64,000 nucleotides of DNA, from positions 239,473-303,472 of the forward strand of contig DXJG01000009.1 of assembly GCA_019056805.1 (NCBI GenBank), in the 5' to 3' direction. Shown here piece by piece: positions 52,379 to 61,935 of the stretch (the first letter of the stretch is position 1; each line of letters starts with the position of its first letter). The position numbers and the translations under genes are program-made. This DNA comes from Candidatus Baldrarchaeota archaeon (GTDB lineage: Archaea; Asgardarchaeota; Baldrarchaeia; Baldrarchaeales; DXJG01). Under the pieces are notes generated by a model. It saw only the letters and a program-made list of their open reading frames with translations. It searched no databases and had not been told where the DNA came from.

Positions 52379-53656
52379 ATGGGAATAAAAACTATTGAAT
52401 TAAACTGCGGAGTTAGTAAAATTCATTTTGATATAGATGAGAGGAACATTTTAGAGATACTGACGCCAAACAGAATTTCTGTAACTAAAAATATTGAGGA
52501 TATTATTGTGGATGCTTTGAAGAAACCTATAAGTACCGCTTCTTTGGAAGAAATTGTTAAAGGTAAGAGAAATATTGTTGTGGTGGTTGATGATTACACC
52601 AGGTTAACACCAGTAGATAAGATAATACCAGTTATTCTGGAGAAGTTTAATGATGCGGGAATAGATGATTCGATGATAAAAATAGTTGTGGCTTTAGGTA
52701 CTCATAGACCAATGACCAAAGATGAGATAGTTTCTAAGTTCGGTAAAGAAATTACTAAGAGGGTTGAAATAGTAAATCATGAGTTTAGAAATCCTGATGC
52801 TTTAATTGATCTAGGTGTTACCGAGAATGATACGCCAGTTCATGTAAATAAGCTAGTTGTAAATGCTGATTTTAAAATCGGTATAGGTAACATTGTCCCT
52901 CATCACATATGTGGTTTTTCAGGTGGAGCTAAAATAGTGGTGCCAGGTGTTTCTGGTGAGACTACAATAGGTGCGGTACATTTACTTAGCACTACAACTA
53001 GACGTAATTATCTTGGAATTGTAGATAATATTGTTAGACATGAAATGGAGAATGTAGCACGAAGAATAAACTTTAATGTCATTGTCAATGTTGTTTTAGA
53101 CCCATTTGGTAACGTTGTGAATGCTGTTTATGGTGATCTGGTTAAAGCTCATAGAACTGGAGTAAAAATCTCTCAACAAATATATGGTGTAAAAACGGTC
53201 AGTGTTAAACCCGATATTGTTATAGCAAATTCTTATCCAGCTATTTTAGATTGGTGGCAAGCTCATAAGGCTCTGTTCCCAGCTGATATGCTTGTTAAAG
53301 ATGGAGGAACGATAATTGTGGTTGCCCCTTGTCCAGAAGGAGTGTCGAAAACTCATCCAGAGTTATTAGAATATGCATGGAAAGATGCGCAAGAAATAAT
53401 TGAGATGGTTAGGAGAGGCGTTGTAAAGGATAAGGTTGCTGCTTCTCTTCTCATTACATGGGCTAAAATACGTGAAAGAGCTGAAGTTTTACTTGTTTCG
53501 CAAGGTCTTTCGCCAGATGAAGTAGAAAAATTAGGTTTTAGATATTTTGAAAATATTGAAAAAGCTCTTGATTACGCGTTTAAGAAGCATGGTAATAATT
53601 CTAAGGTAAGTATTTTGACCCATGCAGCTGAAACTCTACCTGTTGGTGGTGATTAG
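52379..53656 (+). CDS. LarA-like nickel-pincer racemase/epimerase
   Basis: About 425 residues of the lactate racemase family, which uses a nickel-pincer nucleotide to racemise or epimerise 2-hydroxy acids. Key motifs are VVVDDYTRLTPVDKIIPV, VALGTHRPMTKDEI, and PHHICGFSGGAKIVVPGVSG, which holds the His and the Lys that carries the cofactor. I chose ATG at 52379 with AGGAG eight bases upstream. No larB, larC or larE is in the window, though the cofactor genes may be elsewhere. The next gene starts two bases after the stop. In this context a C4 sugar acid is a more likely substrate than lactate. Confidence 0.87.
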   Translation: MGIKTIELNCGVSKIHFDIDERNILEILTPNRISVTKNIEDIIVDALKKPISTASLEEIVKGKRNIVVVVDDYTRLTPVDKIIPVILEKFNDAGIDDSMIKIVVALGTHRPMTKDEIVSKFGKEITKRVEIVNHEFRNPDALIDLGVTENDTPVHVNKLVVNADFKIGIGNIVPHHICGFSGGAKIVVPGVSGETTIGAVHLLSTTTRRNYLGIVDNIVRHEMENVARRINFNVIVNVVLDPFGNVVNAVYGDLVKAHRTGVKISQQIYGVKTVSVKPDIVIANSYPAILDWWQAHKALFPADMLVKDGGTIIVVAPCPEGVSKTHPELLEYAWKDAQEIIEMVRRGVVKDKVAASLLITWAKIRERAEVLLVSQGLSPDEVEKLGFRYFENIEKALDYAFKKHGNNSKVSILTHAAETLPVGGD

Positions 53657-53657
53657 G

Positions 53658-54686
53658 TTGTTTAAGCCTTTGATAGCTGTGACTATGGGTGATGCAGCAG
53701 GTTCAGGCCCCGAAATAATTGTAAAAGTCTTACAGAAAAGAGGTGTTCAAGAATTTTGTAAGCCAATTATTATTGGAGATGTAAAAGTATTTAAGAAAGC
53801 TATTAAGATCATTGGAGCTCAAAATATGAATGTAAACGTAGTAGAGAGGGTTGAGGACGCTGTTGATGAATCTAATACGATGAATATTTTGGATCTAGGT
53901 AACGTAGATGTTGAAAAATTGGTTTACGGTAAACCTTCAACAATGACCGGGAAAGCAGCTGCCGAATGTATAATAAAGGCCGTAGAACTTGCAGTGTCAG
54001 GCAGGGTACATGCGATTGCAACCGCGCCAATTAGTAAGGAAGGACTACATATGGCTGGTTATCCCTACTTAGGACACACAGAGTTTCTTGCTGATCTAAC
54101 TAGAACCAAAAATTATGTGATGATGCTTGTGGTCGGAAATTTGAGGGTTTCTCACGTTACTACACATGTACCACTTAGAAAAGCCATCGAGTTAATAAGA
54201 AAGGATAGAATATTGAAGGTGATTAAGCTTACATATAATGCTTTGGTTAATTGGTTTAACATATCTAATCCAAGACTAGCTGTTGCAGGACTTAATCCAC
54301 ATGCAGGGGAAGGAGGACTACTTGGTGATGAGGAAATAAAAGAAATAAGATTGGCCATAGAAGAGGCTAAATCTAAGGGAATAGAAGCTTCAGGACCTTA
54401 TCCTCCTGATTCAATATTTTACAGAGCTTACTATGGAAAAGAATTTGATGCTGTTGTAGCAATGTACCATGATCAAGGCCATATAGCTGTAAAAATGGTG
54501 GGATTTATGGAAGGTGTAAATGTAACACTCGGCTTACCCATAATAAGAACATCGCCAGACCACGGTACTGCATGGGATAAAGCTGGTAAAGGAACAACTG
54601 ATGAAACATCCATGTATAATGCGATAAAGTTAGCAGCAATATTAGCTCAAAACAAATATAGGCAAGCCCGTTCAAATATCCGCTAA
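53658..54686 (+). CDS. PdxA2-type 4-phospho-sugar-acid dehydrogenase
   Basis: About 342 residues of the PdxA family. Visible are IAVTMGDAAGSGPEIIVKVL, GYPYLGHTEFLADLTRTKNY, AVVAMYHDQGHIAVKMVGFM and IRTSPDHGTAWDKAGKGTTD, including the metal-binding histidines. PdxA2 proteins oxidise and decarboxylate 4-phospho-D-threonate or -erythronate to dihydroxyacetone phosphate, not the pyridoxine intermediate. The pairing with a DUF1537 kinase supports that role. I chose TTG at 53658-53660, just after the LarA stop and behind GGTGGTGAT. Confidence 0.87.
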   Translation: MFKPLIAVTMGDAAGSGPEIIVKVLQKRGVQEFCKPIIIGDVKVFKKAIKIIGAQNMNVNVVERVEDAVDESNTMNILDLGNVDVEKLVYGKPSTMTGKAAAECIIKAVELAVSGRVHAIATAPISKEGLHMAGYPYLGHTEFLADLTRTKNYVMMLVVGNLRVSHVTTHVPLRKAIELIRKDRILKVIKLTYNALVNWFNISNPRLAVAGLNPHAGEGGLLGDEEIKEIRLAIEEAKSKGIEASGPYPPDSIFYRAYYGKEFDAVVAMYHDQGHIAVKMVGFMEGVNVTLGLPIIRTSPDHGTAWDKAGKGTTDETSMYNAIKLAAILAQNKYRQARSNIR

Positions 54687-54749
54687 AATAACTAAAATGT
54701 AAAAAATATCTTGGAGAATTTAAGCACTTTAAATCTTTGGTGATTAGTA

Positions 54750-55745
54750 GTGTCTGAGATTCTAGATTTGTGCAGCACTTTTCTGAAGTTGTTTGCCCGT
54801 GGTGGTATTAAGGTTAGATCAGCTTTACTTGTTGTTGTGATTTTTACTAGTTGCATTGTTGGTTTATTTTCCATATTTTCTTCTTATAGTAGCGAATTAA
54901 GCTTAGTTTTTGAAACTTGGGCTTCTAATGAGAACTTGTACGTTTCTGGCGAGTTTTTTAAGGGGTCTATTAATGTGACTGTTTATTATGTGGATTTTGA
55001 AGGTGCTGAGGGTCTTTTGGTTCTTGTTGATGACATTGAAGGTTATATTGATTTGCATGGTTGCCGTGTTGAAGGTAGATTACCTTCTGTTGAGAATGAA
55101 GTTGTTGCTGGCTTTAGACTTGGTTTTCAAGTTGGTGATAACCTAACAATTATCAATACGAATTTAACAATTGTTGGTATCATTTTTTGTGATGACTATG
55201 TTTCCTATTCTGTTGTTGGTTCCTCCTCTTTGAACATCAGCTTGGAAAACGGGTTCAAATTTTATGAAGGACGTATAACTAAGGAAAAAGATCAGAACGG
55301 TGTCTTTGCTCCTTCCATCACTTCTCTTTTCTCTTCTGTTTTACTAGAAGTTTGGCGTTCCTTCTCCATAATATTAGCCGTTTTAACCATCTGTCTTGTT
55401 ATTGGCGTCTTTTACGCTGGTTATGCTCTTGTTTTAGAATCAAAAGATGTTTTTGAAAAGTTAAGACATCTTTCTCCCTCTTTAAGAAAACTTATAATCG
55501 CTTTGTTTTTTGCTTCACTTATTGTTTGTTTATGTGGTGTTTTAATGGGGGTTGCTCTTGGTTTTTTGGGCTCATCCATTTTTTCAGTTACTATTTCTTT
55601 GGTTTTCGGTTTTCCTTATGTTCGACCTGTTTTTCCACAGAGTTTACTTCCCTTTAGCATGGCTATATTAGTGGCTTCTTGGGCATCTTTTAGTATCAGT
55701 TTGGTTTTCTGTTTTGTTCGCAACATTAGGGAAAAGGGTTCATGA
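54750..55745 (+). CDS. FtsX-like ABC permease, shorter subunit
   Basis: A 331-residue membrane protein with one helix near the N-terminus (VRSALLVVVIFTSCIVGLFS), an extracellular domain of about 150 residues with the phrase VENEVVAGFRLGFQVGDNLT, and three C-terminal helices. This is the MacB/FtsX permease layout. The start is GTG at 54750. Its partners are the larger permease and the ATPase downstream on the same strand. The coding strand is strikingly T/G-rich. Confidence 0.75.
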   Translation: MSEILDLCSTFLKLFARGGIKVRSALLVVVIFTSCIVGLFSIFSSYSSELSLVFETWASNENLYVSGEFFKGSINVTVYYVDFEGAEGLLVLVDDIEGYIDLHGCRVEGRLPSVENEVVAGFRLGFQVGDNLTIINTNLTIVGIIFCDDYVSYSVVGSSSLNISLENGFKFYEGRITKEKDQNGVFAPSITSLFSSVLLEVWRSFSIILAVLTICLVIGVFYAGYALVLESKDVFEKLRHLSPSLRKLIIALFFASLIVCLCGVLMGVALGFLGSSIFSVTISLVFGFPYVRPVFPQSLLPFSMAILVASWASFSISLVFCFVRNIREKGS

Positions 55746-55805
55746 GATTTATATGTTAATGAATCATTAAAATTATGTTAGGTGTAGGAGTAGGGGTGCG
55801 TTTTA

Positions 55806-57617
55806 GTGAAGAGTTTATGGATGGTTGGTTTTAGAGTTTTCGGTTTTCGTAGGTTTGTTTTGCTTTTTGTTGGTGTTTTTGTTTTTTCTTTTTGTGTTTC
55901 TCTTGTTGTTTCTCATACAATGGTTTATGTCTTTGGTGTTAGGCGTGTTTTGGGTGGCGTTATTTCTAAGGATTGTGTTTTGGTCGTTGGTGAAGGTTCT
56001 AGAAGTGTTTTTACTGCTTGGACTCCTGCCTTTTATGCAGATATTTTATCTAGTGTTTTTAATACCTCTGTTTACCCTATTACTTTCACTCCTACCGTTG
56101 TTAATGGTAATTCTATCGTTGTAAGAGGAATTGATGAAAGGGGTTTAGAGAACTATCTTGATGCTATCATTGAGAATTCAAATAAAATTGATGTTGATGA
56201 TCTTTGGGTTTTGGTTGGTGTAGAAGCCGCTGAGAAATTTCATTTAAAAGTTGGTGATTTTGTTGTTGTTCCTAGCCCCTTAAATGATAATATTTTTGTT
56301 TTGATTGTTCGTGGAATTTATAGTTTTGGTGATTTTAGAGATTATGAGCTTGTTGTTCCTCTTTGGATCGGCCGTAAACTTAATGGCATGGGCGAAGACA
56401 TGGCTTCTGCTGTTGTTATAGAACAAGTTAGTTTAGAGGAGGTTAATGATGCTCTTAAACCTAGGAATTTAACTATTGATTACGGTTTTCCCTTTGATGG
56501 TTGGCTTCTTGTTGAATGTAATGGTAGACCGATTGCTTCTAGTAAGGTTATAGCAGGTAATGGTTCTGTTGAGTTTAGATTACCTCGTGGGGTCTACGAA
56601 ATTGTTTATCAAGCTGCCAATGTTACCTATGGTTTAGGTCGTATCGACTTAGCGAGTGATTTGAGAGTTGAGTTTTTTGAAGAAGTTGGGCTTATTGAAG
56701 TTAAAATTAAGGTAGATTTAGATTCCTCTATTTATCTTATTTCCTCTAATGGTACTAAGTTTGAAGGTATTCGAATCAATGAATATATTGTTTTTAAGGT
56801 CCCCCCTGGTGGTTACGTTTTGGAAGTTGATGGCAACGAGTATAAGATTTATGTTTTTAGAAGCGTTTCAATCGATCTTAGTTTCATTTCTAGCGAGGGT
56901 TTTGAGGTTATTTTTGAGGTTTTGAGTTTTGATGGTAATCCGGTTGAAGATTTTGGTTTTACAATTGAGTCTGATGGTTTTCTTGTTTATTCTGGTTGGA
57001 GTGAGTCTTCACAGTTTTATGCTAGATTACCTGCTGGCGAATATGATTTAACCGTTTTTAAGCCTCCTTCATTATATGTGAAAACAAGTTTTAGGATTGA
57101 GAGGTCAAAAAAGATTGTTGTAAAGCTTCCTAATGTTGTTAGTAATCCTGAAAGAATTGGTGGCCCTGTTTTGAAAACTGTGGTTAGGGCTCTAGGGTCT
57201 GAAGAAGCTTCTGAGCTTGCTTTTAGAAGATTTGTTGGTTTAACCGGGGCTGTTATAGTCGCCACAGCTATTTTTTTAGCTTCTCTTCTCCTTATTGCTG
57301 CTGTAATGGTTGAGAAACAGGCTTTTACATCTGTCTCATATGCTATAGATGTATTTCTCAGCCTTAGAGCTAGTTATATTCTTTTATTCGAAATTTTTGG
57401 TTTTCCTTCTCTCTTAGTTTCTATCTTTGCTTGTATCTGCGGTTCTTCCTTTGCAATATTATTAACTTCTCTCTTTGAATATGTTTTTTACCCTTCTTTT
57501 CTTGGGTATGTTATTCCTCTAGGCGTTTCGTATCTTTTTGTTTTCCCTGCAGTTTATACTTTGCTGGCTTGGCTTATTGGTTTTGTTTATCCTCTTAGAA
57601 GGAGGTATGCTGAATGA
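55806..57617 (+). CDS. FtsX-like ABC permease with extracellular beta domains
   Basis: A 603-residue protein. After an N-terminal helix (RFVLLFVGVFVFSFCVSLVV) comes a MacB-like extracellular domain with VGVEAAEKFHLKVGDFVVVP, and then about 250 residues of carboxypeptidase-regulatory-like or Ig-like strands (RLPRGVYEIVYQAANVTYGL, VPPGGYVLEVDGN, RLPAGEYDLTVFKPPS). Three C-terminal membrane helices finish the permease. The start is GTG at 55806. The extra beta domains are unusual for this family and may contact a surface polymer. Its stop overlaps the next start by four bases (ATGA). Confidence 0.78.
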   Translation: MKSLWMVGFRVFGFRRFVLLFVGVFVFSFCVSLVVSHTMVYVFGVRRVLGGVISKDCVLVVGEGSRSVFTAWTPAFYADILSSVFNTSVYPITFTPTVVNGNSIVVRGIDERGLENYLDAIIENSNKIDVDDLWVLVGVEAAEKFHLKVGDFVVVPSPLNDNIFVLIVRGIYSFGDFRDYELVVPLWIGRKLNGMGEDMASAVVIEQVSLEEVNDALKPRNLTIDYGFPFDGWLLVECNGRPIASSKVIAGNGSVEFRLPRGVYEIVYQAANVTYGLGRIDLASDLRVEFFEEVGLIEVKIKVDLDSSIYLISSNGTKFEGIRINEYIVFKVPPGGYVLEVDGNEYKIYVFRSVSIDLSFISSEGFEVIFEVLSFDGNPVEDFGFTIESDGFLVYSGWSESSQFYARLPAGEYDLTVFKPPSLYVKTSFRIERSKKIVVKLPNVVSNPERIGGPVLKTVVRALGSEEASELAFRRFVGLTGAVIVATAIFLASLLLIAAVMVEKQAFTSVSYAIDVFLSLRASYILLFEIFGFPSLLVSIFACICGSSFAILLTSLFEYVFYPSFLGYVIPLGVSYLFVFPAVYTLLAWLIGFVYPLRRRYAE

Positions 57618-59200
57618 AGAGGGTCTCAGGTTTATTCCTAGTTTTTTTCATTAGCTTTTTAGCGCCTCTTTTACCCTTTCTTATTCATGGAGCTCCCTTT
57701 ATTTCTGATTGTTGGATACATATGAAGATTGCTTTTGATGCTATTTCCTCTGGAATTTTACCTCTAGAATACAATTATTCTGGTTTGACTTATAATGCTC
57801 AGTGGCCTCTCATAAATGCTCTTTTTACATTTATTATTTTGATTTGTGGTTTTAATGTGTTATATGTCTCTCAGTTTGTCCCTTTACTAGCTGGGCTTTC
57901 CGCTATTCCTCTATATTTAGTTGTTAAAGGAATTTCTAAAAATGTTAAAATTTCTATTTTTGCTACCCTGCTTTATAGTCTTGAAGGATTTCATGTAGTT
58001 TTTACTTCAAGTGTTATGAAAGAGACAGCAACACTCTACGTTTTGATTACGTTTGTTTTTGTTTATTTTTTATTTTTCTCTGGCAGAACGAGTTGGAAAC
58101 ATTTAGCGGTTTTACTACTTTTGTCTTGTGGGTTATTGCTCGGTCACCATTATTTGTCTCTGTTTGCACTTGTTTTCGTTTGTTTTGCCACCTGTCTTTC
58201 CGCTTGGAGTTATTTACAGCCCAGAGAACATGATGATACTTTTCCTTGGCTCGTTCTATCTGCTCTCATATTTATCTCTGTTTTTACTCTAAGAGCTATA
58301 TTTCTATGGGAAGGATTTATCACAATTTATGATATTGCTTATATTTTTGTTCCTTTGCTGTTTTCATCCTTTATCATTACTCTATGGGTTAGTCGTTGCT
58401 GTGTTCGAAAATCTCATGTCAGTAGGTTTCCAAAGTTTTCTCCTCTTCTAGTTATCATTGCTTTTATTTTGAGTTACTTTGTTATCTCTGGTAGAGTTTA
58501 CTTTGTCGTCTCTCCGCCTTCTCGTTCGGCTTTATTTTTTATTCCAGGTTACTTTTTAATCGGTTTTCTTAGTGTCTTGGGGTTTTCTAGAGCTTCTGGT
58601 TGTAATTCTGAAATGGTTTATGTGAGAACTTACTTTTCTTCTTTTGTTTGTGTCATTTTTGCTTCTTTTCTCTGGGGATTTGATGAAATCGGTATTTGGC
58701 TTGTTGTTAAGGCTTCTCATCACTTTGCTCCTGTCATGGCCCTTGCTTCAACAATTTTACTAGCTAGAACTTCAGAAAGAATTAAAAGGGTTTTTTGTTT
58801 GCTTCTAATTTTAGGCACTTTGGTCTCCTTTGGTGCTGGGATTCGCTGCATTGTTTTCAAGGATCCTGAGCTTGGTGGAATTGCAGCTTATTATAGTGGT
58901 GAGATTTTTGAGATTGGAAGCCTGTCTAGGTTTATGGACGGGTCTTCGAAGATTTATGGAGGCGTTCAATGTAGGACTCTTCTCATGTTTTATGGTGTTT
59001 CAGATGTTTCTGGTTTACAGCCTTTTGGTTTTGATTCTGGTTTTTATGTGGTTTTGCGGAGTAATTGGGAGGGTGGATTTTTTGTGGGTGGGGGATATCA
59101 ATGGGTAAGTGGTGAATTTGTGCTTAATGAACTTAATGTGGATAGTTGCGGAGTTGTTTTTAGTGGAGGTTATGTTCAAGTATTTTGGAAGTTTGAATAA
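57614..59200 (+). CDS. Polytopic membrane protein, GT-C glycosyltransferase-like
   Basis: A 528-residue protein with about eleven membrane helices followed by a 90-residue outer domain. The first outer loop, HGAPFISDCWIHMKIAFDAI, resembles the acidic first loop of GT-C enzymes such as AglB and PMT, and GFHVVFTSSVMKETATLYVL recalls the second loop. Family assignment is tentative. The gene overlaps the FtsX-like permease by four bases, so the two are translated together. It might glycosylate or polymerise the substrate of the ABC system. Confidence 0.55.
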   Translation: MKRVSGLFLVFFISFLAPLLPFLIHGAPFISDCWIHMKIAFDAISSGILPLEYNYSGLTYNAQWPLINALFTFIILICGFNVLYVSQFVPLLAGLSAIPLYLVVKGISKNVKISIFATLLYSLEGFHVVFTSSVMKETATLYVLITFVFVYFLFFSGRTSWKHLAVLLLLSCGLLLGHHYLSLFALVFVCFATCLSAWSYLQPREHDDTFPWLVLSALIFISVFTLRAIFLWEGFITIYDIAYIFVPLLFSSFIITLWVSRCCVRKSHVSRFPKFSPLLVIIAFILSYFVISGRVYFVVSPPSRSALFFIPGYFLIGFLSVLGFSRASGCNSEMVYVRTYFSSFVCVIFASFLWGFDEIGIWLVVKASHHFAPVMALASTILLARTSERIKRVFCLLLILGTLVSFGAGIRCIVFKDPELGGIAAYYSGEIFEIGSLSRFMDGSSKIYGGVQCRTLLMFYGVSDVSGLQPFGFDSGFYVVLRSNWEGGFFVGGGYQWVSGEFVLNELNVDSCGVVFSGGYVQVFWKFE

Positions 59201-59241
59201 CTTATGGAGATTGGAGTCAGCTAGTTTACAGGTGGGATAAG

Positions 59242-59919
59242 ATGGAATATGCTCTTCAACTCTATAGTGTTTATAAGAGTTATTTTATTGATTTATTGGA
59301 AATCAAGGTTTTGAAGGATATTAATTTAGATCTTAAGCTAGGCGATGTGTTGTGTGTTATGGGTCCAACAGGCAGTGGTAAGACTACTCTTTTGAAAGTT
59401 GCTTCTGGGTTTTTGAAACCTGATAAGGGTAAAGTTAAGTTACTTGGTGTCGATATTTATGGTCTTTCTCAAAAAGATAGAATTAGGTTTTTGAGGAAAA
59501 ATGTTAGTTTTATGCCTCAAGAAGACGTTTTAATTTGGGAACTTACTTTGTTTGAGAATGTTGAGTTACCTCTACTCATTTCTGGTGTACCTAAAAAGAA
59601 GAGGTGGCGAATAGTTGAAGATGCTTTGAGTCTTGTTGAGTTGGACGGTTTGGAGAATAGGCTGCCTAGTGAGGTTAGTGGTGGAGAAAGGAGAAGAATT
59701 TTACTTGCTAGGAGCCTTGTTTTTATGCCTAAGATTCTTTTTGCTGATGAACCCACAAGTAATCTGGACTCTAAGACCGCTTTAAGAATTGTTGACAAAC
59801 TTTTAGAACTTAACAAAGAACATGGGTTAACTTTGCTTGTTTCAACTCATGATCCTCTAGTTGCTGAAAAACTAGGTAAAACTATTTTGATTAGAGATGG
59901 AAAACTAGTGGAAAAATAG
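59242..59919 (+). CDS. ABC transporter ATP-binding protein (LolD/MacB type)
   Basis: A 225-residue ABC ATPase. Walker A is GPTGSGKTTLLKVASG (about residues 34-49), the Q-loop SFMPQEDVLIWELT, the signature SGGERRRILLARSL, Walker B ILFADEPTSNLDS and the H-loop VSTHD. The DEPTSNLD phrase is typical of the LolD/FtsE/MacB group that energises FtsX-like permeases. ATG follows GGTGGGAT. It completes the four-gene system that starts at 54750. Confidence 0.95.
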   Translation: MEYALQLYSVYKSYFIDLLEIKVLKDINLDLKLGDVLCVMGPTGSGKTTLLKVASGFLKPDKGKVKLLGVDIYGLSQKDRIRFLRKNVSFMPQEDVLIWELTLFENVELPLLISGVPKKKRWRIVEDALSLVELDGLENRLPSEVSGGERRRILLARSLVFMPKILFADEPTSNLDSKTALRIVDKLLELNKEHGLTLLVSTHDPLVAEKLGKTILIRDGKLVEK

Positions 59920-59942
59920 AAAAATGAAGATTATATTTTGTG

Positions 59943-60527
59943 TTAAGCTTTTATTAAGAGTTTATGGTAAGAGTATTTTCTTGTTACGGCTGTTATTGAT
60001 AGTGCTGTGGTTAGTATAGCTAGGGCTGTAAATATTGGTGTTAGTCTAATGCCCCATGGAGTATAGTTTAAAATTAATCCTACTAGAGGCACTAAAGCTA
60101 AGCTTAATCCTATAGATAAAGCCAATCTCTCTAAAGGTTCCAAGTCTTCCTCTTTTGGATATAAAGTTTCTATCAAGGTGTGTCCCGGTAAGTATAGAAT
60201 GAAAAGGGATCCTAAAACATATCTAAGGTATATGTAGGGTGGATCCTGTGGAAGTAGATAAATCGCTGTAGCAGTTAAAGTTATTAAGATTACTATTGTC
60301 CAAAACCATGCCCCATATATAGAGAAAACATAACGCGGTAATGTTTTTGGAGGATTAGGATCTTCTATCTCCACTTCTCCCTTTTTCCATAAATCATGAA
60401 TATACTTTGCAGCTTCATGCTTCTTTATATGTAGTCTTTCAGCTACCTCTTCCACCATTTCTTTAAGTGTTAGGGTTCTTGTGTGTCGAATTACATTGAG
60501 AACCCTTTTTTCCATTTCTTTTTCCAT
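59943..60527 (-). CDS. DUF1616-like membrane protein with N-terminal winged helix
   Basis: A 194-residue protein. The first 60 residues (LNVIRHTRTLTLKEMVEEVA, HEAAKYIHDLWKKGEVEIED) look like a winged helix. Four membrane helices follow, with YLRYVLGSLFILYLPGHTLI and LERLALSIGLSLALVPLVGL, which are the membrane-domain phrases of DUF1616 proteins. The outer domain that usually follows is missing here and appears in the divergent gene at 60659. ATG. It may be a membrane-bound regulator or sensor. Confidence 0.75.
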   Translation of the reverse strand: MEKEMEKRVLNVIRHTRTLTLKEMVEEVAERLHIKKHEAAKYIHDLWKKGEVEIEDPNPPKTLPRYVFSIYGAWFWTIVILITLTATAIYLLPQDPPYIYLRYVLGSLFILYLPGHTLIETLYPKEEDLEPLERLALSIGLSLALVPLVGLILNYTPWGIRLTPIFTALAILTTALSITAVTRKYSYHKLLIKA

Positions 60528-60658
60528 AAACTCACCTACAAATAATCGGAATTTGCAAGGTTGTTGATTACATTTTTGTATTATGTGTTATTTTTATATG
60601 GTAATAGTAGATTTATGTGTTTATATGCAACGTTGTTGAGAAAGATGGGTGAGGAGAC

Positions 60659-61681
60659 TTGGATAAAATTATGAGACGTTTATTTGTTGTAACAATTTTA
60701 TTTTTCATGTTGACGTTTCAAATTGTTTCTATTATGGCTTTATGTTTACCCCCAAGTTCGCTAAGTAGTGAAAATATATCTAAAGTTGATAATGTCGTTG
60801 ATGAGGCTAGAGAAAAGGTTTATGAAGCCTATCGTGCTGTCGTGGATGCTGAAGCTAGTGGTGGTAATGTAACTGGTCTCGTTGATCGTATTAATGAAGC
60901 CATCGATCTTGTTAGAAGGGCGGAGAAGATTTCTAAAGATGATCCAGAACAGGCTGCTATTTTAGCTGAAAGAGCTATTAATATTGCTAATGAAGTTTTA
61001 GACGAAGTGGGAATTGTCAAGGAAGAAGGGTTAGCTTTGAGAAGGTTCCGTCTTTTTCTAGGGATTTCTTCTGGCGTCTTATTTGTTTTTTCAGGGTTTT
61101 TGATCTATTTTTATGGTCCTAGAGTTTTTTGGGGTCTCTGGGTTAGGATTAAGGGTGACTGGAAAGTTAGGAAGAGTAGCAGAAGGCCTAGAAAGGGATG
61201 GCTTGTTGATGAAGAAGTTTTTGCTGTCGTTTTAGCCATACTTGTTGTTGTTAGTGTTTTTGCTGTTGCACAAACGTTTTTTGCAGGTAGGGTTGTCGAA
61301 CCCTTTTCTGAACTAGGCGTTCTAGGCCCTTACATGAAAATCGGAGATTATCCAAGGGAAGTTCACATTGGCGAGAAATTTAAGCTCTATATATACGTTG
61401 GGAATCATATGGGTCGTGTCATGTATTACATCGTTTATATAAAGCTAGGAAATCAAAGTATTCCACTCAATTTTACTTATCCTTATCCTGCTCCTATAAT
61501 TGTGGGTTATGAGAGGATTATAATGCATAACGAGTCCTGGATATTTCCTATATACCTATCAATTAATGAAACAGGGATCAATTATAGACTTGTATTTGAA
61601 CTATGGATTTACAACGAGACAACAATGAGTGAACAATTTCATCAAAGAACTTGCCAGCTTTGGCTAAATGTCACAGAATAA
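60659..61681 (+). CDS. Membrane protein with DUF1616-type outer domain
   Basis: A 340-residue protein: a signal-anchor (about residues 6-28), a helical, coiled-coil-like outer segment rich in Ala and Glu (about 40-120), two membrane helices (about 124-146 and 188-210), and a C-terminal beta domain. The last part, KIGDYPREVHIGEKFKLYIY and VGNHMGRVMYYIVYIKLGNQ, matches the extracellular end of DUF1616 proteins. Asn-x-Ser/Thr sites are frequent. The start is TTG at 60659 behind GGTGAGG. It is divergent from the other DUF1616-like half with 131 bases between. Confidence 0.72.
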   Translation: MDKIMRRLFVVTILFFMLTFQIVSIMALCLPPSSLSSENISKVDNVVDEAREKVYEAYRAVVDAEASGGNVTGLVDRINEAIDLVRRAEKISKDDPEQAAILAERAINIANEVLDEVGIVKEEGLALRRFRLFLGISSGVLFVFSGFLIYFYGPRVFWGLWVRIKGDWKVRKSSRRPRKGWLVDEEVFAVVLAILVVVSVFAVAQTFFAGRVVEPFSELGVLGPYMKIGDYPREVHIGEKFKLYIYVGNHMGRVMYYIVYIKLGNQSIPLNFTYPYPAPIIVGYERIIMHNESWIFPIYLSINETGINYRLVFELWIYNETTMSEQFHQRTCQLWLNVTE

Positions 61682-61935
61682 CATAATAATATAATTTCTC
61701 TACTATTTTAGGGAAAGATGTACCGATTTATGTTATAATCAAAAAATTAGAAACTTTGAATGTTGCTGTAAAATTAAGAATTTCTTTAGATTTGTTGAAA
61801 ATTGCTGTTCTTAACGTTGAAAAGTTAAAAGATTTTATTGGAGAATGTTTATGAAAAAATATGACATTTTGGAAGCTTGTTTCTATTTAGTAAGTTTTAT
61901 TTGTAAGGTTTACTTGTGTTGGTATGGTGAGTTGT

